A stretch of DNA of 8,293 nt from a bacterium (GCA_027310505.1 DAIDAS010000444.1:1-8293); one strand, 5' to 3'; counted from the first letter of the stretch, positions 1 to 7,455 are shown. The notes: generated by a model not told the origin, from the sequence alone. Made by a program: numbers and translations.

Positions 1-2
1 CC

Positions 3-773
3 GCGATCGATGGTGGGATTGGTTATCCGTGCTTCATCAAGCCGGTGATGTCATCTTCAGGCAAAGGGCAGTCGCGTGTCACTTCGCCCGATCAGGTCGC
101 GGCCGCATGGGATTATGCCGCTAGCGGTGGACGAGTCGACCAGGGGCGGGTGATCGTCGAGGGGCAGATCGATTTCGATTACGAAATCACGCAATTGACC
201 GTACGCGCCAAGAATGCAGCAGGGGAGATAGAAACCTATTTCTGTGATCCGATCGGCCATGTGCAGGTCAAGGGCGATTATGTGGAAAGCTGGCAGCCGC
301 AACCCATGAGCCTGAAGGCCCTGGAACGCTCGCGCGAGATCGCCAAGGCTGTTACCGATAACCTTGGCGGCCTGGGCCTCTTTGGCGTGGAGTTGTTCGT
401 CAAGGGCGACGATGTGTGGTTTTCCGAAGTCAGTCCGCGTCCGCACGATACGGGCATGGTCACCATGGCTAGTCAGCGTTTTTCCGAGTTCGAGCTGCAT
501 GCGCGTGCCATCCTGGGATTGCCGGTCGATGTAAGCCTGCGCGCCCCGGGCGCGAGCGCCGTGATTTATGGGGGGGTCGACAGCCATAACCTGGCGTTTG
601 AGGGCGTCGCAGAAGCGCTCGCAGTGCCCGAAACCGACTTGCGCCTGTTCGGTAAACCCGAATCCTTCGTGCGCCGGCGCATGGGGGTCGCGCTCGCGAC
701 CGGTAAGGATGTCGAGGAAGCCCGTCATCGCGCCAAGCTGGCCGCCGGAAAAGTGCGTCCGGTTGCGGCATGA
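3..773 (+). CDS. purT: Formate-dependent phosphoribosylglycinamide formyltransferase 2 (5'-truncated by window edge)
   Basis: PurT makes formyl-GAR from GAR, formate and ATP in cytoplasmic purine synthesis, replacing the folate-dependent PurN step. The open frame runs off the left edge; the first in-frame GTG at 45 is the Val of the conserved KPVMSSSGKGQS ATP-grasp loop, so it is not a start. About 256 C-terminal residues are visible. Seen in order are SSSGKGQS (ATP loop), VEGQIDFDYEIT, DYVESWQPQPMS, FGVELFV and FSEVSPRPHDTGMVT. The Glu residues of the last two motifs are 12 apart, matching the Mg-ligand spacing of E. coli PurT (E267/E279). Alignment with the 392-residue E. coli protein implies roughly 137 missing N-terminal residues and an intact C-terminus. 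The stop overlaps the downstream globin start (ATGA). A G7 tract lies at 570-576, but the frame stays open through it. Family assignment is secure. Confidence 0.97.
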   Translation, partial: AIDGGIGYPCFIKPVMSSSGKGQSRVTSPDQVAAAWDYAASGGRVDQGRVIVEGQIDFDYEITQLTVRAKNAAGEIETYFCDPIGHVQVKGDYVESWQPQPMSLKALERSREIAKAVTDNLGGLGLFGVELFVKGDDVWFSEVSPRPHDTGMVTMASQRFSEFELHARAILGLPVDVSLRAPGASAVIYGGVDSHNLAFEGVAEALAVPETDLRLFGKPESFVRRRMGVALATGKDVEEARHRAKLAAGKVRPVAA

Positions 774-1174
774 GTGAGAGTGCCACCTTTTACGAGGCGA
801 TTGGCGGCGAAGCGGTATTGCGGCGGCTGGTGACGCGGTTTTATGAGGTCATGGACAGCGAGCCGAAAGCCGCTGGTATCCGCGCCATGCATCATCCTGA
901 TCTCTCGGATGCTCGCGAGAAACTGTTTTTGTTCCTGTCCGGCTGGATGGGTGGGCCATCGCTCTACATAGAAAAATATGGCCACCCCATGCTGCGTGCT
1001 CGCCACCTGCCGTTCAGGATCGGTGCGAGCGAGCGCGACCAGTGGGTTTATTGCATGGTGCGCGCCATGCATGATGTCGGCATCGAAGAGAAGGTGATGA
1101 TACAGCTGGGTAACGCGCTGTGGGACGTGGCTGATTTCATGCGCAATCAGCCGGAGCCCGTCGATAAAACGTAG
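770..1174 (+). CDS. Group II (O-type) truncated haemoglobin
   Basis: Small 134-residue 2/2-fold haem protein of the trHbO group, presumably cytoplasmic. The family binds O2 and NO and is linked to oxidative or nitrosative stress, but the role here is unknown. Visible features are FYEAIGG at the N-terminus, B10 Tyr (Y25 in RFY), the E-helix GGP turn (61-63), YGHPMLRARHLPF (70-82) with H79 as the expected proximal F8 ligand, and W92 at the group II G8 position (ERDQW). The CD1 region reads AMHHPDL, so CD1 is probably His rather than the Tyr of M. tuberculosis trHbO; this follows from hand alignment. The length is normal for the group. The ATG overlaps the purT stop by four bases and no strong Shine-Dalgarno precedes it, which suggests translational coupling to purT. 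The gene ends inside a hairpin and faces rhlE. Confidence 0.94.
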   Translation: MSESATFYEAIGGEAVLRRLVTRFYEVMDSEPKAAGIRAMHHPDLSDAREKLFLFLSGWMGGPSLYIEKYGHPMLRARHLPFRIGASERDQWVYCMVRAMHDVGIEEKVMIQLGNALWDVADFMRNQPEPVDKT

Positions 1175-1193
1175 CGCAGGGAGGCTGCGCTAC
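1171..1193. terminator. Hairpin between convergent globin and rhlE genes
   Basis: GTAGCGCAG (1171-1179) and CTGCGCTAC (1185-1193) form a perfect 9-bp stem with a GGAGG loop. Read on the minus strand, the stem is followed by GTTTTATCG, a short T-run, so it best suits termination of rhlE, whose stop lies 10 bases upstream. On the plus strand the stem begins at the globin stop codon and has no T-tract, so termination of purT-globin there would be weaker. Function is inferred from structure and position. Confidence 0.6.
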
Positions 1194-1202
1194 CTGTTCT
1201 GC

Positions 1203-2561
<1,359 letters not shown>

Positions 2562-2586
2562 GGGTATTAATTATCTCTCAAAATGC

Positions 2587-2663
2587 AAATGAAAACGGGG
2601 ACAGAGGGGGCTCTTCAAGTAACGAATGCTTGAAGTTGTTCCCTGTGTCCCCGCGGCTCATTT
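2587..2663. repeat. 77-bp imperfect palindrome with GGGGACAG arms (REP-like; possible terminator)
   Basis: This sequence fills most of the gap between the two helicase genes. Pairing from outside in: AAATGA (2587-2592) with TCATTT (2658-2663); CGGGGACAGAGGG (2596-2608) with CCCTGTGTCCCCG (2641-2653), 12 of 13 pairing; an internal bulge; then CTTCAAG (2613-2619) with CTTGAAG (2629-2635) around a 9-base loop. On the minus strand the GC-rich stem is followed by GTTTTCATTT, so it could act as an intrinsic terminator for the 2675-4000 gene. The GGGGACAG arm resembles short palindromes found around RAYT (REP-associated Y1 transposase) genes in proteobacteria; that link is from memory and inferred. 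No transposase is in the window. Confidence 0.6.
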
Positions 2664-2674
2664 ACGGTGCTCGA

Positions 2675-4000
2675 TCAGGCGAAGCTACGACCGCTGCGTT
2701 TGCTGAACGATTTTTCACCGTCTTGACGCTTCTGGCCACCATAACCTTGGCCAGGCTGGCGATTTCCTGCACCTTTGTAACCGCCGCCCTTATTGCCCGG
2801 GTGGCCGCTGTTGCGCGGTTTGCCGCTATCGCCGAATTTGTGCGGCTTGGGCTGCTGAATGCGCTTTTGCGGTTCCAGGCCGGCAATTACGGCAGCTTCC
2901 AGGCGTTGGCCGGTGAACTGCTCGATCTTGCGCAACTGGAAACGCTCCGCATGCGAAGCGAACGAGACCGCGATGCCGCGCTTGCCGGCGCGACCGGTAC
3001 GACCGATGCGGTGTACGTAGTCTTCGGCAAACTTGGGCAGGTCGTAGTTGATGACGTGGCTGATGCCGGCGACGTCGATGCCGCGAGCGGCAACATCGGT
3101 AGCTACCAGCACGTTGATGTCGCCGTGGCGCAGCTTGGTCAGGGTGCGGTTGCGGGCACCCTGGGTCATGTCGCCATGCAGAGCGGCAACCTTGTGGCCG
3201 GCAGCATGCAGGTCTTCTGCCAGCAGGTCGGCGTGGCGCTTGGTTGAGGTGAAGACGATGGCCTGATTTACTTCCGGAGCGATCAGCAGGTGCTCCAGCA
3301 GTTTGTTCTTGTGGCTCATGTCATCGACGAAGTGCAGGCGCTGCTCGATATTCTCATGCTTGGCCTGTTGCGACGCGATCTGGATGGTCTTGGGGTTGCG
3401 CAGGATCTGCGCTGCGATGCGAGCGATGTTGCCTTCCAGGGTCGCGGAAAACAGCAGAGTCTGACGGTCGCCAGGCAGTGCGGCAGTGATGCGTTCGATA
3501 TCCGGCATGAAACCCATGTCCAGCATGCGGTCAGCTTCGTCCAGCACTAGCATCTGCAGGCGGGCGAGGTCGATGCGGCCGCGCTCCATGTGATCCAGCA
3601 GGCGGCCAGGGGTGGCTACCAGAATATCCAGCGGCTGCGACAGCAGCTTGTTTTGCAGCGGGTACGGCATGCCGCCAACGATACTTACGGTGCGGGCACG
3701 CAGGAACTTGCCATACTTGCGCGCGGCATCATTCACCTGTTGCGCTAGTTCGCGGGTGGGCACTAATACAAGGATGCGCGGGCCGCGGCTCTTGGAAGGG
3801 TGCGGGGTTGCCAGCAGGTTCAGCGCGGGCAGGGTAAAGGCAGCGGTCTTGCCGGTGCCGGTTTGTGCAGAAGCCAGCAGATCGTGGCCAGCCATGACTT
3901 CAGGGATGGCTTGTGCCTGGATCGGCGTCGGCTCGGTGTACCCCGCCTCCTGCAACGCATGGAGAATGGACGGGTGTAATGCTAAATTTTCAAAAGACAC
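2675..4000 (-). CDS. DEAD-box RNA helicase (RhlE-like paralogue)
   Basis: Second ATP-dependent RNA helicase, 441 residues. Core motifs are complete: Q motif GYTEPTPIQAQAIP (20-33), AQTGTGKT (45-52), PTRELA (81-86), ATPGR (129-133), DEAD (154-157), SAT (185-187), ATDVAARGID (300-309), HRIGRTGR (330-337). The core resembles its neighbour but is clearly diverged (for example VSIVGGMPYPLQ where RhlE has LVVFGGVDI), so this is an old paralogue, not a recent duplication. The tail (380-441) is Gly/Lys/Arg/Gln-rich with GGGYKG and GYGGQKR stretches, a probable disordered RNA-binding extension. The start is GTG at 4000 with AAGGA six bases upstream and an in-frame stop only three codons before it, so the start is firm. 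A near-consensus promoter at 4204-4232 implies a leader of about 197 nt. Its substrate (rRNA assembly, mRNA decay or cold response) cannot be told from sequence. Confidence 0.95.
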   Translation of the reverse strand: MSFENLALHPSILHALQEAGYTEPTPIQAQAIPEVMAGHDLLASAQTGTGKTAAFTLPALNLLATPHPSKSRGPRILVLVPTRELAQQVNDAARKYGKFLRARTVSIVGGMPYPLQNKLLSQPLDILVATPGRLLDHMERGRIDLARLQMLVLDEADRMLDMGFMPDIERITAALPGDRQTLLFSATLEGNIARIAAQILRNPKTIQIASQQAKHENIEQRLHFVDDMSHKNKLLEHLLIAPEVNQAIVFTSTKRHADLLAEDLHAAGHKVAALHGDMTQGARNRTLTKLRHGDINVLVATDVAARGIDVAGISHVINYDLPKFAEDYVHRIGRTGRAGKRGIAVSFASHAERFQLRKIEQFTGQRLEAAVIAGLEPQKRIQQPKPHKFGDSGKPRNSGHPGNKGGGYKGAGNRQPGQGYGGQKRQDGEKSFSKRSGRSFA

Positions 4001-4006
4001 AAATTT

Positions 4007-4011
4007 TCCTT
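4007..4011 (-). promoter_or_regulatory. Shine-Dalgarno fixing the GTG start of the second helicase
   Basis: On the minus strand AAGGA is followed by AAATTT and GTG, an ideal spacing. The in-frame TAA at 4012-4010 overlaps this site, so translation can only begin at the GTG. Confidence 0.8.
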
Positions 4012-4048
4012 AAACATTAGGAATGGTAAACGCGCAAGCAGGCACAGC

Positions 4049-4064
4049 TCTGCCAATTGGCAGA
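4049..4064. repeat. Perfect 16-bp palindrome TCTGCCAATTGGCAGA
   Basis: An exact inverted repeat centred at 4056/4057, 49 bases upstream of the helicase GTG. It could be a dimeric regulator's operator at the DNA level or a 6-bp, 4-base-loop hairpin in the mRNA leader. It has no T-tract suited to termination on the minus strand. Confidence 0.6.
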
Positions 4065-4176
4065 AAGGGGCGCAGAATTCTTTTAGGATATTCTTACCGG
4101 CGCTCGGGCATGGCCACTAACCGGTAATCAAGAAGAAGTATGAAAATAACTTCAGGAGGGTCAGGGCAATGAATTA

Positions 4177-4193
4177 TCAGCTGAGTCAGCTGA
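4177..4193. repeat. Tandem TCAGCTGA palindromes
   Basis: The 8-bp palindrome TCAGCTGA occurs twice, separated by one base (TCAGCTGAGTCAGCTGA). It begins about five bases after the predicted helicase transcription start, where it could be an operator or a 5'-end stabilising hairpin (7-bp stem, 3-base loop). Confidence 0.6.
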
Positions 4194-4203
4194 AAGTTGC
4201 GGC

Positions 4204-4232
4204 ACTATATGTTGGAGTGGGGGGGTTGTCAA
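4204..4232 (-). promoter_or_regulatory. Near-consensus sigma-70 promoter for the second helicase
   Basis: On the minus strand the -35 is TTGACA (4232-4227), a full consensus match. The spacer is exactly 17 bp (4226-4210) and the -10 is TATAGT (4209-4204, 5 of 6). The discriminator GCCGCA is GC-rich, a feature often linked to stringent control. The predicted start is A at 4197/4198. The spacer contains a run of seven C (4225-4219). This is the best promoter in the window; it lies just past the stop of the HD-GYP gene and points at the helicase gene. Confidence 0.72.
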
Positions 4233-4257
4233 TAACTTTATGAATGTCCTGGGGTTT

Positions 4258-5415
4258 TTATGTGCTGCCTTCAATTCCCCATATCTGTTGCATATTGAAG
4301 GGAATCTCGATCTGGTCGGCATGCATCGCCTCGCGAATTTCGTACCGGTCATGATTGGTCTCACGCTTGTGCGGGTAGGGCAACGGTGCTCCGAAGGGGC
4401 CGATCAGGGCATGCGCGATCGGTGCGGCGTTATTTTTTCCTCGGTGACTGATCACGGCAATTTCCCCGCTACGCAACTTGACGAATGTTCCTGGCGGATA
4501 AACTCCCATGATGCGAATGAAATGCGCTGCCAGAACAGCATCCACGCCCTTGCCGCGATCCAGTAGTATGTTGCGTAGCGCCTCGTTAGGCAGGATTGCC
4601 TTACGGAAGCGTCGTGGAGAGAGCATGGAGGTGTAGCGGTCGGACAGGGAGATTATTTTGGCGTTCTCTGATATTTCAGAATCGGTTTTCCCTGATGGGT
4701 AGCCGCTGCCATCGACGTTTTCATGGTGATGAAGCACGCATGACAACCATTCATCGTCCTTCACTCCGGCAGTCAGCAGCATTTCTACCGATTTTTCGGG
4801 GTGCTGCCTGATCAGTGCCGACTCATCCTCGGTGATGCCACCCTCCCGGTTCTGAAGCGTTTCCTGCAATGGCAGCATGCTGATGTTCATGGTCAAGGCA
4901 GCGCACGCAATGGCGATTGAATCCGGCTCGCTTCTTTGCAGGCTGCGCCCCAGCATGTAAGAGATAATCGCGGCATCGATGCTGTGGCGTATCGCATAGC
5001 CTTCAGACTTCTGCATGAACAGCATGCTGGATAGTGTCAGGTCTGGGTTGATGCTGATGGCGTTCTGAATCAGCCCTGCAATTTCGTGGATTCGGGATGG
5101 CAGGCCACATTCCGCGAGCCGTGTCGGAAACTCGCCAATCAGTTGGGCAAGTTTTTCATGGGCTTGGCTGATGGATCGTAGTGCGGATGGTTTTTCGGAC
5201 TGGTTGTCCGAAGCGTTTTCTCTACCGGGCTGTGATTTCGCATATTCCTCTGCGTCGACGAACAGGCCTCGCTCAAGGAGGGCCTCCAGTTGACGAACGC
5301 TGGCAACGATAAAGCCTTTCCGCAGCAACAGGTTTTCGTTTGCATCGTAAACGTCCCAGCGCAGGACTTCCCCCAGGGCGATGTCGCAGGCAGTAAGTGA
5401 TTGTTTTTTGTTCAT
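4258..5415 (-). CDS. Degenerate HD-GYP domain protein
   Basis: The protein is 385 residues from the ATG at 5415. HD-GYP proteins are metal-dependent c-di-GMP phosphodiesterases. The N-terminal part carries the LGEVLRWDVYDANENLLLRKG segment common ahead of such domains, then a variable charged linker. The HD-GYP core spans about residues 135-280, with conserved H144, H205 in RQHPEKS, HHE (230-232), DGSGYP (235-240) and D259 in SDRY. Where HDIGK is expected, the sequence reads MNISM (176-180), so the HD dyad is missing; c-di-GMP hydrolysis is therefore doubtful and a binding or signalling role is possible. A C-terminal extension starts at YPPGTFVKLRSGEIAVI. No membrane segment is evident, so it is probably cytoplasmic. 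The start is uncertain: a TTG at 5454 adds 13 residues, and both have AAGG-like sites placed very close. No terminator is visible after the stop. Confidence 0.88.
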   Translation of the reverse strand: MNKKQSLTACDIALGEVLRWDVYDANENLLLRKGFIVASVRQLEALLERGLFVDAEEYAKSQPGRENASDNQSEKPSALRSISQAHEKLAQLIGEFPTRLAECGLPSRIHEIAGLIQNAISINPDLTLSSMLFMQKSEGYAIRHSIDAAIISYMLGRSLQRSEPDSIAIACAALTMNISMLPLQETLQNREGGITEDESALIRQHPEKSVEMLLTAGVKDDEWLSCVLHHHENVDGSGYPSGKTDSEISENAKIISLSDRYTSMLSPRRFRKAILPNEALRNILLDRGKGVDAVLAAHFIRIMGVYPPGTFVKLRSGEIAVISHRGKNNAAPIAHALIGPFGAPLPYPHKRETNHDRYEIREAMHADQIEIPFNMQQIWGIEGST

Positions 5416-5586
5416 TACCTTTCGATAATACCCTTCATTAACAAAACACCACAAGCCCTTAAGTACAATTGAATATTGTTTGTTTGGCCTGGATTCTACT
5501 GCTGGATGTCGTTGATGTACCTATACAAGACCTGGCGGCAGTAGTGTGGTAAAATCGCGGCCTTTTTCTCAACGGCTCAAACAATT
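5416..5586. other. Divergent intergenic region between HD-GYP gene and typA
   Basis: This 171-bp AT-rich gap separates genes transcribed in opposite directions. It holds the extended -10 promoter for typA. ACAAT (5465-5469) and ATTGT (5475-5479) form a small inverted repeat around TGAAT. I could not find a convincing promoter for the HD-GYP gene on the minus strand. Confidence 0.5.
5547..5555 (+). promoter_or_regulatory. Extended -10 promoter upstream of typA
   Basis: TGGTAAAAT combines the TGn extension with TAAAAT (5 of 6 to consensus). No good -35 lies 16-18 bp upstream, as is common for extended -10 promoters. Transcription would begin near 5562, giving a leader of about 25 bases. The leader has a CTTTTTCTC pyrimidine run but no Shine-Dalgarno before the typA ATG. 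Confidence 0.6.
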
Positions 5587-7404
5587 ATGTCGCGCGCACT
5601 CCGTAATATCGCCATCATCGCCCACGTTGACCACGGCAAGACCACCATGGTGGACAAGCTGCTGCAGCAAGCCGGCACCTTCGCCGCCCACCAGCAGGTG
5701 GCCGAACGCGTGATGGATTCCAACGACCTGGAAAAGGAGCGTGGCATTACCATTCTGGCCAAGAATACCGCGGTCAATTTCGAAGGTACTCATATCAACA
5801 TCGTCGACACCCCGGGGCACGCCGACTTCGGCGGTGAGGTGGAACGCGTGCTGGGCATGGTGGACGGCGTGGTGCTGCTGGTCGACGCGGTTGAAGGCCC
5901 GATGCCGCAAACCCGTTTCGTGACCAAGAAGGCTCTGGCCCTTGGCTTGAAGCCGATCGTCGTGATCAACAAGGTGGACCGCCCTGGTGCGCGCACCGAC
6001 TGGGTGATCAACCAGACCTTCGATCTGTTCGCCAATCTGGGCGCGACCGACGAACAGCTTGATTTCCCCGTGGTGTACGCTTCCGCGCTGAACGGCTTCG
6101 CGACGCTGGACATGAAGACCCCGTCCGACACCATGCGCCCGCTGTTCGAAACCATCCTCAAGCATGTTGAGCCGCCCAAGGGCGACCCCGAAGCACCCCT
6201 ACAGTTCCAGATTTCCGCGCTGGATTACTCCAGCTATACCGGCCGCCTTGGCGTTGGCCGTATTTTGAATGGCCGCATCAAGCCGGGTCAGGTCGTTGCC
6301 GTGATGAAGGGTGACGAGCAGATGGCACAAGGCCGCATCAACCAGGTCCTCGGCTTCCAGGGGCTGGAGCGCGTGCCGGTTGAAGAAGCCGAGGCTGGCG
6401 ACATCATCATCATTTCCGGTCTCGATGAAATTGGTATCGGCGTGACCGTGGCTGATCGCGAAAACCCGGTCGGCCTGCCGTTGATGGAAGTGGACGAGCC
6501 GACGCTGACCATGGACTTCATGGTGAATTCCTCTCCGCTGGCCGGCACCGAAGGCAAGTTCGTTACCAGCCGCCAGATTCGTGACCGTCTGACCCGTGAA
6601 CTGCTGGTAAACGTGGCCCTGCGCGTCGAAGAAACCGCCGATGCAGACGTGTTCCGTGTTTCCGGCCGAGGCGAACTGCACCTCACCATCCTGCTGGAAA
6701 ACATGCGCCGCGAAGGCTACGAAATCGCCGTGGGCAAACCGCGTGTGGTGTTCAAGGAGATCAACGGCGAGCGTTGCGAGCCGTATGAAATCCTGACCGT
6801 CGATCTCGAAGACGAAAACCAGGGCGCAGTGATGGAAGAACTGGGTCGTCGTCGCGGCGAGCTGCAAAACATGGCTTCCGACGGCAATGGCCGTACCCGC
6901 CTCGAATACCGTATCCCGGCTCGTGGCCTGATCGGCTTCCAGAGCGAATTCCTGACCATGACCCGCGGTACCGGCCTGATGGCGCACATTTTCGATGAAT
7001 ACGCACCGCTCAAGGCAGATATGCCGGGGCGTCGCAACGGCGTGCTGATTTCTGCCGAACACGGCGAGGCTGTTGCCTATGCCCTGTGGAAGCTGCAGGA
7101 TCGCGGCCGCATGTTCGTGACACCGGGCGATAAATTGTATGAAGGCATGATCATCGGCATCCACAGCCGCGATAACGACCTGATCGTCAACCCGGTCAAG
7201 GGCAAGCAGCTGACCAACGTGCGCGCATCCGGTACCGATGAGGCCGTTCGCTTGGTTCCGCCCATCCTGATGTCTCTGGAATACGCGGTCGAGTTCATCG
7301 ATGACGACGAATTGGTGGAAATCACGCCGAAGTCCCTGCGCCTGCGCAAGCGCCATTTGCTGGAACACGAGCGCAAGAAGGCCGCGAAAGAGACAGCGAT
7401 TTAA
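5587..7404 (+). CDS. typA: Ribosome-associated translational GTPase TypA/BipA
   Basis: Cytoplasmic GTPase of the EF-G/LepA class that binds the ribosome. In E. coli BipA supports 50S assembly at low temperature and affects stress and virulence traits. The 605-residue protein is close to the E. coli length of 607. G motifs: G1 AHVDHGKT (12-19), G2 region ERGITI (51-56), G3 DTPGH (74-78), G4 NKVD (128-131), G5 SAL (166-168). The EF-G-like domain II follows at about 205-300, then the domain III and V regions (FRVSGRGELHLTILLENMRREGYE) and the family-specific C-terminal domain (GLIGFQSEFLT and GRMFVTPGDKLYEGMIIG). The start at MSRALRNIAIIAHVDHGKT is the conserved family start although no Shine-Dalgarno precedes it. 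It is monocistronic: its own promoter lies upstream and a strong terminator starts nine bases after the stop. All key residues are intact. Confidence 0.98.
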   Translation: MSRALRNIAIIAHVDHGKTTMVDKLLQQAGTFAAHQQVAERVMDSNDLEKERGITILAKNTAVNFEGTHINIVDTPGHADFGGEVERVLGMVDGVVLLVDAVEGPMPQTRFVTKKALALGLKPIVVINKVDRPGARTDWVINQTFDLFANLGATDEQLDFPVVYASALNGFATLDMKTPSDTMRPLFETILKHVEPPKGDPEAPLQFQISALDYSSYTGRLGVGRILNGRIKPGQVVAVMKGDEQMAQGRINQVLGFQGLERVPVEEAEAGDIIIISGLDEIGIGVTVADRENPVGLPLMEVDEPTLTMDFMVNSSPLAGTEGKFVTSRQIRDRLTRELLVNVALRVEETADADVFRVSGRGELHLTILLENMRREGYEIAVGKPRVVFKEINGERCEPYEILTVDLEDENQGAVMEELGRRRGELQNMASDGNGRTRLEYRIPARGLIGFQSEFLTMTRGTGLMAHIFDEYAPLKADMPGRRNGVLISAEHGEAVAYALWKLQDRGRMFVTPGDKLYEGMIIGIHSRDNDLIVNPVKGKQLTNVRASGTDEAVRLVPPILMSLEYAVEFIDDDELVEITPKSLRLRKRHLLEHERKKAAKETAI

Positions 7405-7412
7405 GGCTGTCA

Positions 7413-7449
7413 GCAACAAAAAACCCGGCATTGCCGGGTTTTTTGTTGC
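7413..7449. terminator. Perfect bidirectional intrinsic terminator
   Basis: A 37-base perfect palindrome centred at 7431. The GC core CCCGGC-ATT-GCCGGG is flanked by A6 and T6 tracts and a GTTGC/GCAAC outer arm. On either strand it reads as a GC stem followed by T6, so it serves both typA (+) and the convergent M48 peptidase gene (-), whose stop is seven bases away. Confidence 0.95.
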
Positions 7450-7455
7450 CTGGCG

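Larger units (their letters stand above)
4001..4203 (-). promoter_or_regulatory. Long, inverted-repeat-rich 5' leader of the second helicase gene
   Basis: If transcription begins near 4197, as the promoter at 4204-4232 predicts, the mRNA has about 197 untranslated bases. In transcript order the leader contains a 7-bp hairpin formed by two tandem TCAGCTGA units (4193-4177), a 7-bp inverted repeat TTACCGG/CCGGTAA (4127-4121 and 4100-4094) around 20 bases, and a 6-bp hairpin from the perfect palindrome at 4064-4049. The ribosome binding site follows. The repeats are seen directly; a regulatory role such as autoregulation, cold response or protein binding is inferred. It does not match any riboswitch I recognise. 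Confidence 0.45.

Noticed and set aside
570..576. G7 tract in purT as a phase-variable frameshift site
   Set aside because: The frame is intact on both sides and the protein aligns to its end; seven G at a Gly-Gly-Val stretch is plausible by codon use alone.
57..728. Long minus-strand frame opposite purT
   Set aside because: It is a high-GC shadow of purT with no recognisable domain.
45..773. purT starting at GTG 45 as a complete 242-residue protein
   Set aside because: The frame is open to the window edge, and residues before the GTG continue the conserved PurT sequence (GYPCFIKP), so the gene is truncated by the window.
2630..3247. Plus-strand frame of about 205 codons opposite the second helicase
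   Set aside because: It begins inside the palindrome and is antisense to the helicase core; composition is shadow-like and no motif is visible.
4240..4566. Plus-strand frame overlapping the HD-GYP 3' end, joined by ATGA to the 24-codon frame
   Set aside because: It is antisense to the conserved C-terminal extension of the HD-GYP protein, with no domain or independent support.
6199..7431. 410-codon minus-strand frame opposite typA
   Set aside because: It is the antisense of a highly conserved typA sequence, runs into the terminator, and has no domain; long antisense frames are common in genes with this codon bias.
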